A stretch of 36,502 nucleotides of DNA from a virus, in the IMG/VR virus record IMGVR_UViG_3300045006_000141, positions 1 to 36,502 of that record; one strand, written 5' to 3'. Position numbers and translations under genes: made by a program. How positions within the stretch are numbered: position 1 is the stretch's first letter; each line of letters begins with the position of its first letter. Below are positions 1-7,194 of this stretch, in pieces. The notes under the pieces were generated by a model. That model saw only the letters and a list, made by a program, of their open reading frames with translations. It made no database searches and was not told the DNA's origin.

Positions 1-255
1 AATGCTTATGCAGGTGATGTGATGTTGAGTGATATAGCAAATAGATTTCCTGGTAATGGTAAAACCCAAGAAATATTTCCTAAATTTATTGAAAGAATGA
101 AAAAAGAAGGACGTAAAAGAATACTATTAACTGTTAGAAAAGAAAATTATTTAGCAATAAATTTTTATAGAAAAATTGGATTTAAAGAAGTTGATAAAAA
201 ATCATGGGCTGAAGGTAGAATACCTGGCTTTGTTTTTGAGTATAATATAATATGA
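1..255 (+). CDS. GNAT-type acetyltransferase, C-terminal fragment
   Basis: The reading frame is open from base 1, so the gene starts outside the window; about 84 codons are visible. The fragment resembles the C-terminal part of GCN5-related N-acetyltransferases: a beta-strand with ILLTVRKEN, then the ENYLAINFYRKIGFKEV segment, the usual 'N..a..fY.k.GF' helix and strand that help bind acetyl-CoA and close the fold. Such enzymes move an acetyl group from acetyl-CoA to an amine; the substrate cannot be told. It ends at a TGA just before a strong terminator. Family call is moderate because the acetyl-CoA P-loop (Q/RxxGxG/A) should lie at or before the window edge and is not clearly seen. Confidence 0.6.
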   Translation, partial: NAYAGDVMLSDIANRFPGNGKTQEIFPKFIERMKKEGRKRILLTVRKENYLAINFYRKIGFKEVDKKSWAEGRIPGFVFEYNII

Positions 256-294
256 TAAAAATCCAGTTAAACTCGATAGGTATTAAAAAGCAAT

Positions 295-325
295 AAAAAA
301 CCCAGTCTTTTCGACTGGGTTTTTT
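295..325. terminator. Bidirectional intrinsic terminator
   Basis: The stem CCCAGTC/GACTGGG has a 5-nt loop and is flanked by an A-run on the left and a T-run on the right, so it can end transcription on both strands. It would end the acetyltransferase gene rightward and the structured RNA unit leftward. The loop reads GAAAA on the minus strand. Confidence 0.85.
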
Positions 326-364
326 ATTTGTCTCTACCTGTCTTCCTCCAGGTTGACATTCGTC

Positions 365-526
365 TTATCGGATCCATTTTTTTTTGGGCTGGTTAGAGGT
401 TAAACTTTGTAACATAACCTTCGTGTTGTTACCAACACAAGATAGAGACTGAATCGCTCTTAAAATTTCTTTTTTTTTGTGTTCGTCTATTTCATCTTTC
501 TGAAGGATTACTTGTGTCCGAAACAT
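365..526 (-). CDS. Possible 53-aa basic small protein
   Basis: An ATG-to-TAA frame of 53 codons starts MFRTQVILQKDEIDEHKKKE and ends with a lysine-rich tail, KKKWIR. The composition looks protein-like: a charged helix, then a polar region with one cysteine. It sits at the 3' end of the leftward structured RNA unit, directly before the shared terminator. No Shine-Dalgarno is seen, as for other genes here. Two short inverted repeats (397-420 and 423-438) fall inside it, so the stretch could instead be the tail of the non-coding RNA. I do not recognise a family. Confidence 0.4.
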   Translation of the reverse strand: MFRTQVILQKDEIDEHKKKEILRAIQSLSCVGNNTKVMLQSLTSNQPKKKWIR

Positions 527-872
527 AAAAGAAAATGAAAATAAAAATAATTTGATGAGACTCCTGACTACTCACAATCCTTGGATTTCGTCTTCCATTG
601 TTCACCCACACCCCACAGATGGTGATCAGCCATTGTGTTTTTACCCTTTCGGGTGAATGGGAGGTCTGTTTACCTCCAGCCAGATACAGCCATCAGCATC
701 GCTTTGTACGGTTTGTCTGGTTCTTACGTCACTCACGGTTGGCCAACCGTGGCTATTTCAGGTTTATGGTACAAAATCTGTAACACTCGCTCCCGGGCTT
801 TTCAGCCCTGGGCTACAATGCGTTAGGGGCTGGCGACCCCTTGATTCCGCCACAAATTATTTTATTTTCAAT

Positions 873-886
873 CTTTCAAAGAACTT
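873..886 (-). promoter_or_regulatory. boxA-like antitermination site, copy 1
   Basis: Minus-strand sequence AAGTTCTTTGAAAG. It matches the boxA core (GTTCTTTGAAAA) known from rRNA leaders, where it is bound as RNA by NusB-NusE. This is the last of three copies in transcript order. Confidence 0.6.
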
Positions 887-1035
887 TTATTACTGGAAAT
901 GAAGTGTAGGCTGCTTCATTCCGATGCTAGTCTAGACTATCGGTTTTACTCTTCGAGGACTTCTGCCCGCTCTTCGTCTGTTTCCCCTGCGGCTCCTCAA
1001 GCATCCACAGACTATTCCCCTTCTTTATTTCCAGA

Positions 1036-1049
1036 TTTTCAAAGAACTT
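1036..1049 (-). promoter_or_regulatory. boxA-like antitermination site, copy 2
   Basis: Minus-strand sequence AAGTTCTTTGAAAA, identical to copy 3 and one base different from copy 1. It lies between structured segments of the candidate RNA. Confidence 0.6.
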
Positions 1050-1243
1050 GGTTTGCTAAAGGGACAACAATTCTTTTGTATTGAGCTTAAAAGCGCCTTT
1101 TCGCAAACAAGAGCATTTAATGAAAGTGAGCGGCCCCTTGGCTCACAAGTAAGGAAAGTAAAGTCTATTATATAGAGATACTTTGGCTTACATAGCTATT
1201 CAGATCAATATTCCGAAGAACTCCCTGAAATTATAGCTTTTCA

Positions 1244-1257
1244 TTTTCAAAGAACTT
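1244..1257 (-). promoter_or_regulatory. boxA-like antitermination site, copy 3
   Basis: Minus-strand sequence AAGTTCTTTGAAAA, about 125 nt downstream of the predicted transcription start. This is the first copy in transcript order. Confidence 0.6.
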
Positions 1258-1387
1258 ATTTTGAAAATTTTGAGATTAAATTTTTTTGTCAAACTTTTAA
1301 TCCCTACTATTGGGTTGAAAGGTTATCTCGCCTTTCAGGATTCAATCATTCTGTGAATTGATAGTTTGATTTCTCAAAATTGAGATA

Positions 1388-1395
1388 CAAAGATA
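1388..1395 (-). promoter_or_regulatory. Host-type promoter -7 box for the structured RNA
   Basis: The minus strand reads TATCTTTG, which fits the Bacteroidetes primary-sigma -7 consensus TAnnTTTG. A convincing -33 TTTG at normal spacing is not obvious. It differs from the TTAATATATA-type box before the protein genes here, suggesting that host polymerase with its own sigma factor makes the RNA. Confidence 0.5.
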
Positions 1396-1513
1396 CGTCA
1401 ATCCGTCGAGATAAAAAAACTTTTCCCAAAAAATTGAAAAAAAGTTCTTAAAAATTTATTCTCATCATCATCAAAAAGAACTTTACTAAATCGTCAATAA
1501 ATAACAGATTTTA

Positions 1514-1527
1514 TATAATATATATAC
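1514..1527 (+). promoter_or_regulatory. Late-type promoter box
   Basis: An AT-only stretch ending TATATATAC lies about 50 nt upstream of the proposed TTG start at 1576. It belongs to the same recurring family of boxes as those at 7711, 12464, 15230, 27798 and 31151. Confidence 0.4.
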
Positions 1528-1575
1528 TGGAGAATTTTTTTTGTTTTAAAAAAAAATAAAAAAATTTTTAAAAAT

Positions 1576-1740
1576 TTGACAGACAAAGAATTTAAATCTA
1601 AAATAGAGTTTTTTATTTGTCCAGAGTGTGACGGTAGAGGTTACATAGAAAAATCTCGATGTCAGATTTGTAAAGGCAAAGGAGAAATTATATCCATTTT
1701 TTCTCAAAAGGATTTCGAAGATCCCCAGGTTTCTGATTAA
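1576..1740 (+). CDS. Small DnaJ-type zinc-finger protein
   Basis: This 54-aa frame has two CxxCxGxG motifs, CPECDGRG (residues 15-22) and CQICKGKG (residues 31-38), the pattern of the DnaJ zinc-binding domain and of small phage zinc-finger proteins. Four cysteines would bind one zinc ion. There is no in-frame ATG; TTG at 1576 is the best start, since the frame is open only back to 1519. A late-type promoter box and an AT-rich leader precede it. Its last 53 bases overlap, on the opposite strand, the 3' end of the terminase C-half. Likely a chaperone-like or RNA/protein-binding accessory; the role is unknown. Confidence 0.6.
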   Translation: MTDKEFKSKIEFFICPECDGRGYIEKSRCQICKGKGEIISIFSQKDFEDPQVSD

Positions 1741-3961
1741 ATGGACTCAAAAAAGGAATTGGTTTTATTTCAGGTTTAACTTTAGGATAGAATCTTTTAT
1801 GTGCTTTTCCAAAAGAATTATAATCTATAGTACTTCCATCATCTTTATTTCCCAAAAATTTCTGTAATATTTGTTTCTCTCTTTCCGTTAATATATAATC
1901 AACATAAGTGTCGACAAGATTTTTAAATTCATAATGATCGAACAAACTAGATAAATTTATCATGGACATAACACAATCGTCGTTTCCGCTTTCAGATTTG
2001 AAAGTTATTTCACCGCTTGGTGTTTCTTTTTTAGAAAAAGATTTTAATTCTATGACAGTAATATCATTATGTAATATTATACTATCTTTTTTAATAGCGT
2101 CTTGAAAGTCCTTCAATAGCAATTTTTTATTATGTCCTATCAATAGACCAAGTTTTGGTCTTTGATCTGATTCTCTATGTTTGAATCTTGCAAAAATAGC
2201 ATCCATAAAATTGTTGTTATCGTTAAAAACATGGCGCATATTATTGATAAGATCATTACCAAGATTCTTATTCATTTCAACAACTATTTTTACTTTTTCT
2301 GGATCGAAAATTTCAAACACTAATAAATATAATATATGTGCTATTTCATTTATTGAATATACATTGTTTCTAAATAATCCAATTTGCTCAAGTTTAAACA
2401 GATCATATTTGTTACTATAAATGTCCTTTTTCCTTTCTATTAATTTTTCATCTTTCATCATTAATCTGAATATGTTAAAAACAGAATAATCTAATCCCAA
2501 ACCTTCCGCTAAATCAATACCTATAGTTATATAATAATCTTTTGCTTTAGTCAATTCAAATAGATCTGGTCGATTTTTTATAAATTTTAAACTATTATAT
2601 GACAAATTAAATTTCTTTTCAAATATTTCTAAATACGGAGTATCGAATTCAAGTTGTTCATTCATAAAATTCTGAAACATTAAACTATCAAATAACAATT
2701 TATCGTCAATAACGAACTGGATTTCAAATTCTTGCTTGAACATACTTGGACCACCAATAATACCAGTTTGTTCTTCTTGCCAATTTGTTATTCTACAAAC
2801 TTCTGGCAATGGAATAATCTCATTTATTCTGAGTTGTCTTATATCGTCAATTCCACATTTTTCTCTGGGTATTTTTTCATCATCCTCAAAAAATTTTATT
2901 AAATGCCAATCTTCACCATCTAATTTTCTATAATAAACATCATAACCCATTTTTTTTAATTCTTCTAAAACCTCTTCTTTGGTTATATTATATTGACGTA
3001 ATTTAGATTCTATGAAATAAAGTTTTGTGTCGCGACGTCCTTTTACTTGGAACCAATAAACTCTCATTGGTTGATATTTATTCCATCTAGGATCACTTTT
3101 ATCTCTTTCGGCATCAGTTAACAATTCCCAGAATAAGTTATAACCATTTGGAGTAGAAGTAATAATAATCTTTGAATTTTCAATTGAAGAAACAGTAGGA
3201 ACAACCGATCCATAATATGCTCTAATTATATTATCTGGAACTTTTGCGAACTCATCTAGATATAACAAATCAATGGCAAAACCAATAGCTGGCTCTTTAG
3301 ATCTTGATTGACTTTGAATTCTGCTGTTGTTTTCGAATGCTATTTGTTTTTCGTTCCAGTTTGTTACTCCTATTTTTAAGAAAAATGGAAGTAATTTATA
3401 TATGTCTTTTATTTTGTGTATAATTTCTTTTACAGTTTCACTTTTGTTAGCCACGATCATAACACCTTTATCATCATTGAATAAAACAAGATGGAGAATA
3501 ACAATAGAAGCTGATATAGTATTTAAGTTTAATATATCGTTAGCGTAATAACTATGCTCATTAGAAAAAATCGATAAATCGAACATAGATACTTTATTTT
3601 TTAATTTCTTAATAGATTTTATTTTAGAAGGACCTTTTTTTGTTAGAATAATATCATTTTTTTCAAGATCTTTAATATATTTGATTATATGACCTTCGCA
3701 GAATATTCCATGAACATCCGCACATTCTAGTTTTAGACCATTCTCCAGCAATAATTCGTATATAGTATATGGTTGTGTCAAATTTATTTCTTCAACTGGA
3801 ACAAATCCATAATCGGTTTCAACTAATAAATTTTTAATTGATATAAAATTTATAATTTTTTTAAGAGGATCCGATTGATCAAAATCATGATTTTTATATT
3901 CAATTTTTTCTATTTTCTCAATTAAAAAATATATTATATTTTTCAAAATCTTTTTTAACAT
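1688..3961 (-). CDS. terL: Terminase large subunit, C-terminal half, with C-intein
   Basis: Residues 1-147 are the C-fragment of a split intein; residues 148-757 are terminase. The extein starts at T148, the Thr of Walker A, and continues like T4 gp17: a Walker B region LLYLDEF, the STPNG coupling motif, then an RNase H-fold nuclease with acidic residues in GIDLAEGLGLDYSVF, VVEMNK and GNDDCVMSM. The protein powers DNA packaging and cuts the concatemer. It has no Walker A lysine of its own; that lies in the N-half gene at 16275-16823, 12.3 kb away on the same strand. Spliced length would be 128+610=738 aa. The start ATG overlaps the stop of the endonuclease gene at 3955 by 7 bases, suggesting coupled translation. 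Confidence 0.92.
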   Translation of the reverse strand: MLKKILKNIIYFLIEKIEKIEYKNHDFDQSDPLKKIINFISIKNLLVETDYGFVPVEEINLTQPYTIYELLLENGLKLECADVHGIFCEGHIIKYIKDLEKNDIILTKKGPSKIKSIKKLKNKVSMFDLSIFSNEHSYYANDILNLNTISASIVILHLVLFNDDKGVMIVANKSETVKEIIHKIKDIYKLLPFFLKIGVTNWNEKQIAFENNSRIQSQSRSKEPAIGFAIDLLYLDEFAKVPDNIIRAYYGSVVPTVSSIENSKIIITSTPNGYNLFWELLTDAERDKSDPRWNKYQPMRVYWFQVKGRRDTKLYFIESKLRQYNITKEEVLEELKKMGYDVYYRKLDGEDWHLIKFFEDDEKIPREKCGIDDIRQLRINEIIPLPEVCRITNWQEEQTGIIGGPSMFKQEFEIQFVIDDKLLFDSLMFQNFMNEQLEFDTPYLEIFEKKFNLSYNSLKFIKNRPDLFELTKAKDYYITIGIDLAEGLGLDYSVFNIFRLMMKDEKLIERKKDIYSNKYDLFKLEQIGLFRNNVYSINEIAHILYLLVFEIFDPEKVKIVVEMNKNLGNDLINNMRHVFNDNNNFMDAIFARFKHRESDQRPKLGLLIGHNKKLLLKDFQDAIKKDSIILHNDITVIELKSFSKKETPSGEITFKSESGNDDCVMSMINLSSLFDHYEFKNLVDTYVDYILTEREKQILQKFLGNKDDGSTIDYNSFGKAHKRFYPKVKPEIKPIPFLSPFNQKPGDLRNPFEKKWI
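3521..3961 (-). other. Split-intein C-fragment (TerL)
   Basis: 147 residues. The intein block with the conserved His is seen in LECADVHGIFCEG, and the C-terminal block in VSMFDLSIFSNEHSYYA. The last residue is Asn147 followed by Thr+1. The penultimate residue is Leu (ILNLN), not the usual His, although the inteins in UvsX and the reductase here both end SHN. The first 22 residues form a lysine-rich amphipathic helix, MLKKILKNIIYFLIEKIEKI, that may pair with the similar helix ending the N-fragment. Nearly the whole splicing domain is here, so the split point is the atypical early type known from AceL-TerL. Confidence 0.85.
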
Positions 3962-5406
3962 GATACATATTTATATTTTAAATGACCCGAATCATATATT
4001 CTATATATATTTTTTTCTAGCATTATATCTTTTTCTGTTTTATTTGGATCATACCCTTCTTTTACCAATTTATCTTTTCTGAATCCAAATCTATATTTTC
4101 TTACCCCATCAACGACATAATAATAATTTGGTTTAGTTTTACATTCTAACATAAATCCTAATTTCTTATATAAATTTCCCTGACTCCAGCTTCTATCTGC
4201 ATAACTTATCACTTCTTTTGGATTATAATGTTCAATAAAATATTTAAATAATTTGCTAGCTCCTCCTACAACATTAGTGTTCAATTTGTTACAGAATCTA
4301 AGCATTTCATATGATTTTTCTACAAATTTATAACCCAACGGTTTTCTTAAATTACCAAACGTCATTAAACTTACCATTTCATCATTACAAAATAAACCAA
4401 TTTTGATTTTAGAGCCAACGAATCCTTGAATATGATTTTTTTCTAAAAAACTTCTAACTAGATTGTTATTTTTAATTTCCTTAATTTCACATTTTCTAGC
4501 CATTATTTTTTCAGATTTACCTACAATACTTATTATTCTAGATTTAACGATGTCTTGTTTATATATCCAATCATCTTCATAAACATGTATCAATCTTATT
4601 CCATGTTTTTCAGATATTTCTGTTTTTTCTTGATGATAATTATTTGGTTTATATAATTCGTTATGCCAATATACACCATTAAACTCAAACGCCAACTTTA
4701 ATTTAGGGATATAAATATCCAATTCTTTTTCTATAATATTCGTAGTATTAAATAAAATTTCATCATCATATATTTCTTCTATAAATTTTTGAAATTTTAT
4801 TTCTCTTCCACTTTTTGAATATGAATTTAATGGATTACAAATTGTACATATAATAGTTTTATATTTAACTCTATTACCAAGCAGTCCAAAATCTATATCG
4901 AATGAATGATTTTGTCCATTATCGCATTTAAAATTAGCTGTATGATTTTTAATATAGTTAATATTTAAATAATTATATTTTTTTAAAAGCCATTGCATTT
5001 GTTTATTTTTACTCTTATTTATAATTTCATTATTTTTACTAACTACTCCAAAACCATATTTATCGATGCAAGTTTTTTCTAATTTTTTTCTTATATTTAT
5101 ATTTTGTATAGGTCTTTCACATCCGTATTTTTCTATATTTGTTTTATTTATTTTTTCTTGACAACATTTCTGAGAACAACTATAAATATTATATTTCTTA
5201 TAATTTTTATAAAAAACAAAATATCTTATTTCTTTTTCTTTTCCACAAACATCGCATTTTACTTTTACTTTTTCTCTAGAATAAGGAGGAAGCTGATATG
5301 TTGGGATTTCGATTTCATCATTATATTTTATATCATATCCTAAATTTGAATAATACTTTAAATTTGGTTGTTTTATTTTTATTGTAATTTTATTGGATAG
5401 CAGCAT
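3955..5406 (-). CDS. Homing endonuclease, zinc-finger plus VSR-like nuclease
   Basis: 483 aa. The N-terminal part has a CDVCGKEKEI...CSQKCCQEK zinc-finger-like segment and 'NIEKYG'-type repeats typical of DNA-binding modules in phage homing nucleases. The middle part (about residues 200-280) fits the VSR-like EDxHD nuclease family: ELDIYIPKLKLAFEFNGVYWH, then YHQEKTEISEKHGIRLIHV and EDDW. The C-terminal third (NHIQGF, MTFGNLRKP, YEMLRFCN, VVGGASKLFKYF, SYADRSWSQG) is a module often attached to these enzymes. It cuts DNA to spread itself. It sits directly before the terminase C-half, overlapping by 7 bases. An 11-codon frame ends in TAA directly before its ATG. Own promoter box at 5441. Confidence 0.85.
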   Translation of the reverse strand: MLLSNKITIKIKQPNLKYYSNLGYDIKYNDEIEIPTYQLPPYSREKVKVKCDVCGKEKEIRYFVFYKNYKKYNIYSCSQKCCQEKINKTNIEKYGCERPIQNINIRKKLEKTCIDKYGFGVVSKNNEIINKSKNKQMQWLLKKYNYLNINYIKNHTANFKCDNGQNHSFDIDFGLLGNRVKYKTIICTICNPLNSYSKSGREIKFQKFIEEIYDDEILFNTTNIIEKELDIYIPKLKLAFEFNGVYWHNELYKPNNYHQEKTEISEKHGIRLIHVYEDDWIYKQDIVKSRIISIVGKSEKIMARKCEIKEIKNNNLVRSFLEKNHIQGFVGSKIKIGLFCNDEMVSLMTFGNLRKPLGYKFVEKSYEMLRFCNKLNTNVVGGASKLFKYFIEHYNPKEVISYADRSWSQGNLYKKLGFMLECKTKPNYYYVVDGVRKYRFGFRKDKLVKEGYDPNKTEKDIMLEKNIYRIYDSGHLKYKYVSC

Positions 5407-5440
5407 TTAATCGTTGTTATTTTGAATGATAGTAGCATTC

Positions 5441-5451
5441 ATATATATAAA
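5441..5451 (-). promoter_or_regulatory. Late-type promoter box for the endonuclease/terminase C-half unit
   Basis: The minus strand reads TTTTATATATATG about 35 nt upstream of the ATG at 5406. The terminase C-half therefore seems to be expressed from this promoter together with the endonuclease. Confidence 0.45.
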
Positions 5452-5453
5452 AT

Positions 5454-5484
5454 AAAAAAGTCATATTTTTGGATGACTTTTTTT
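5454..5484. terminator. Intrinsic terminator
   Basis: AAAAAAGTCAT and ATGACTTTTTT form an 11-bp stem with an 8-nt loop. The A and T runs lie on both sides. It ends the 5507-6229 gene leftward and insulates the endonuclease promoter. Confidence 0.8.
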
Positions 5485-5506
5485 AAAAAATAATTATAAA
5501 ATGAAA

Positions 5507-6229
5507 TTATAGTCGATCGTGATTTTCGTCATAAATGGTGAAGATTTCGTGAAGCTCGTCTTTTAATTCTTCTTCTATATTATTTGTTAGAATATTTCTA
5601 ATATTTATATTCTTACTATCTAATACGACTTTTTCTTCTTCTTTTTTCTTTTCTGTATAAAAAACGTTATTAAACACGTGATTTGCTAGATATATGTCTA
5701 TTTTATTTTTATATTCAGCCTTATTTAGAAGTTCACTATCTATTTCTATGTCTATGAAATCTTTTGTTATATTTAAGGATTCTAATTCATCTACTGATTT
5801 TATTTTATATTCCAGAAATCTTGGAGTTGTTTTGTTTTCTACAAATATTACTTTCCCATCTTTTATTATGTTATATCCTATTTTATTATTATCGCTTTTT
5901 GAAAATTGAAAAAGAGTAACATTATCGTCTATTTCATAATTTATTTTATCTATTCTTCTAAAACATTCGTTAAATATAGGATAACAATAATCATTACCTA
6001 TCACTAAAACTACAGAATATTGATTCAAAACGGTAAATATTTTTCTTATTTCATTAATTAACTGAAATGTTGTGTGTTTTGTATTATAGAAAAGATCTCC
6101 TATAATAATTATTTCATGCTCTTTTGTTCCAGATTTCATCAACATTTGAGTAAAATCATGGAAATAATCCAATTGATGTTTGTAAAGTTTTGGATGTCCA
6201 AATTTTATGTTATTTAAAATAAAATTCAT
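5507..6229 (-). CDS. Degenerate Mre11/gp47-like phosphoesterase
   Basis: 240 aa. The order of motifs recalls calcineurin-like phosphoesterases of the SbcD/Mre11/T4 gp47 family: KFGHPKLYKHQLDYF near the start, IIIIGDLFYNT (about residues 40-50; family GDLFD), VVLVIGNDY (family GNHD) and IYLANHVFNNVFY (family GHxH). Several metal ligands are replaced: the N-terminal DxH is missing, GNHD reads GNDY, and GHxH reads ANHV. It may keep the fold without nuclease activity, perhaps as a structural or regulatory partner. The C-terminal third is charged and repeats E and K. It is a single gene between two terminators. The fold assignment is an inference from motif order. Confidence 0.5.
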   Translation of the reverse strand: MNFILNNIKFGHPKLYKHQLDYFHDFTQMLMKSGTKEHEIIIIGDLFYNTKHTTFQLINEIRKIFTVLNQYSVVLVIGNDYCYPIFNECFRRIDKINYEIDDNVTLFQFSKSDNNKIGYNIIKDGKVIFVENKTTPRFLEYKIKSVDELESLNITKDFIDIEIDSELLNKAEYKNKIDIYLANHVFNNVFYTEKKKEEEKVVLDSKNINIRNILTNNIEEELKDELHEIFTIYDENHDRL

Positions 6230-6265
6230 AAATTATTTATATTATAAAACAATTAAAGTTTAATA

Positions 6266-6294
6266 AAAAAGGGAGCTTTTGTCGGCTCCCTTTT
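6266..6294. terminator. Intrinsic terminator
   Basis: The stem GGGAGC/GCTCCC with an 8-nt loop is flanked by A and T runs. It lies between leftward genes and ends the 6314-7135 gene. Confidence 0.85.
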
Positions 6295-6313
6295 AATCAT
6301 AATGATAAGAATA

Positions 6314-7135
6314 TTATACTCTTTTATTTATTTTTACTCCAGATAACAATGCAATCAAACTATTCAACATAGGTTTTTGCATGTTAGCTGGTATATTAGT
6401 TATAACAGAAAACCCGCTATTTCCTGATATTTTTATCTGACGAGCGCTTTCATTTAAAGATTTGTTCTTTAAGAAATGCCCGACTAGAGCGTGAACAAAA
6501 GGTTGGATTTGAAACCCTTTTTCGTTATTTCTAATAACATGAATCTCATTTTGTCTTTCAGTTAGAAGATACCAATATTCTTCTTTGGATAAAAGTTTCT
6601 TTTCAAACATATCAGTAATTTCAGAATATTTCATATTTTTATAATAAACCAATTTGCCAATAGTTTTAATTCTATCCATACTTACGTTTTCTATTGTTAA
6701 ATCCACTTGATTGTCAGGCGAATTTTTTTCTTCACGCTGTTCGACTTCATCAATAATTTTCTTTTTCTTTTGTTGCGCTCTTTCAACAGGTTTTTCAGTT
6801 TTCTCATCTAATGGAGGAGCAGGAGCTACATTTTCTTTTATTTCTGAAAATTTTCTAACATTTTTTTCAAATGTTCTATTTTTTGGATAATGCTCAGTTA
6901 TGTTATCCATAGTAACTTTGATAGAAGTGTTGTTCTTGCCTTTTAAAACATAGTAATTTTCAAAGACAGCAGACACTTCACCTCTTATCTCTTTGTTATT
7001 ATAGATAGCAACAAGTATATCGCCAACTTTTATAGGACTGACGTTTTCACTTATCGGCGTATCGTCAGTATTTATATTTGAGCGATATATATTATATAAC
7101 ATATTTAAGTCGTCTCTATCCATTTTCTCTTTCAA
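6314..7135 (-). CDS. Unknown protein with small beta-barrel-like N-terminal domain
   Basis: 273 aa, not recognised. Residues about 36-80 (KVGDILVAIYNNKEIRGEVS, then YYVLKGKN) look like a short SH3/KOW-type barrel, a shape often used to bind nucleic acid or protein. A charged, probably disordered linker follows, with PAPPLDEKTEKP and KKKK. The C-terminal part is predicted globular, with SARQIKISGNSGFSVITNIP near the end. It lies between terminators on both sides, so it is probably a single-gene unit. No catalytic motif is visible. Confidence 0.7.
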   Translation of the reverse strand: MKEKMDRDDLNMLYNIYRSNINTDDTPISENVSPIKVGDILVAIYNNKEIRGEVSAVFENYYVLKGKNNTSIKVTMDNITEHYPKNRTFEKNVRKFSEIKENVAPAPPLDEKTEKPVERAQQKKKKIIDEVEQREEKNSPDNQVDLTIENVSMDRIKTIGKLVYYKNMKYSEITDMFEKKLLSKEEYWYLLTERQNEIHVIRNNEKGFQIQPFVHALVGHFLKNKSLNESARQIKISGNSGFSVITNIPANMQKPMLNSLIALLSGVKINKRV

Positions 7136-7141
7136 AAATAA

Positions 7142-7173
7142 AGGTCTATCAAGTTTAGGTTTCAGATAGACCT
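7142..7173 (-). terminator. Intrinsic terminator
   Basis: A perfect 9-bp stem AGGTCTATC/GATAGACCT with a 14-nt loop. On the minus strand it is followed by TTTATTTTTG, so it ends the 7195-7692 gene. Confidence 0.7.
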
Positions 7174-7194
7174 ATATTATATTTTTTTTAAATA

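Larger units (their letters stand above)
545..1381 (-). ncRNA. Large structured non-coding RNA (candidate), leftward
   Basis: No frame gives a convincing protein across about 840 bases, and the stretch is visibly richer in G and C than its neighbours. It holds many stable hairpins: 643-654, 660-677, 734-751 (an 18-base perfect palindrome), 792-812, 826-840, 898-920, 921-943, 1126-1146 and 1317-1336. Several loops read GAAA or GAAAA only on the minus strand (for example ACCC-GAAA-GGGT at 643-654), which favours leftward transcription. A TAnnTTTG-type promoter box lies at 1388-1395 and a terminator at 295-325. Three boxA-like sites point the same way. Size and phage setting recall the GOLLD and ROOL classes of large ornate phage RNAs, but I cannot match it to either. 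Ends are approximate. Confidence 0.6.

Noticed and set aside
598-1084. Rightward open frames of 60-81 codons inside the hairpin-rich region
   Set aside because: They overlap one another in different frames, have no protein-like composition, and lie in structured sequence whose promoter, loops and boxA sites point leftward.
330-1400. tRNA genes or a group I/II intron as the source of the hairpins
   Set aside because: No cloverleaf with a TTCRA loop and acceptor stem, and no group II domain V or recognisable intron core was found on either strand by eye.
5407-5443. Eleven-codon frame MNATIIQNNND with its stop touching the endonuclease ATG
   Set aside because: Could be a leader peptide, but there is no rare-codon or hairpin signal of attenuation; noted only in the endonuclease entry.
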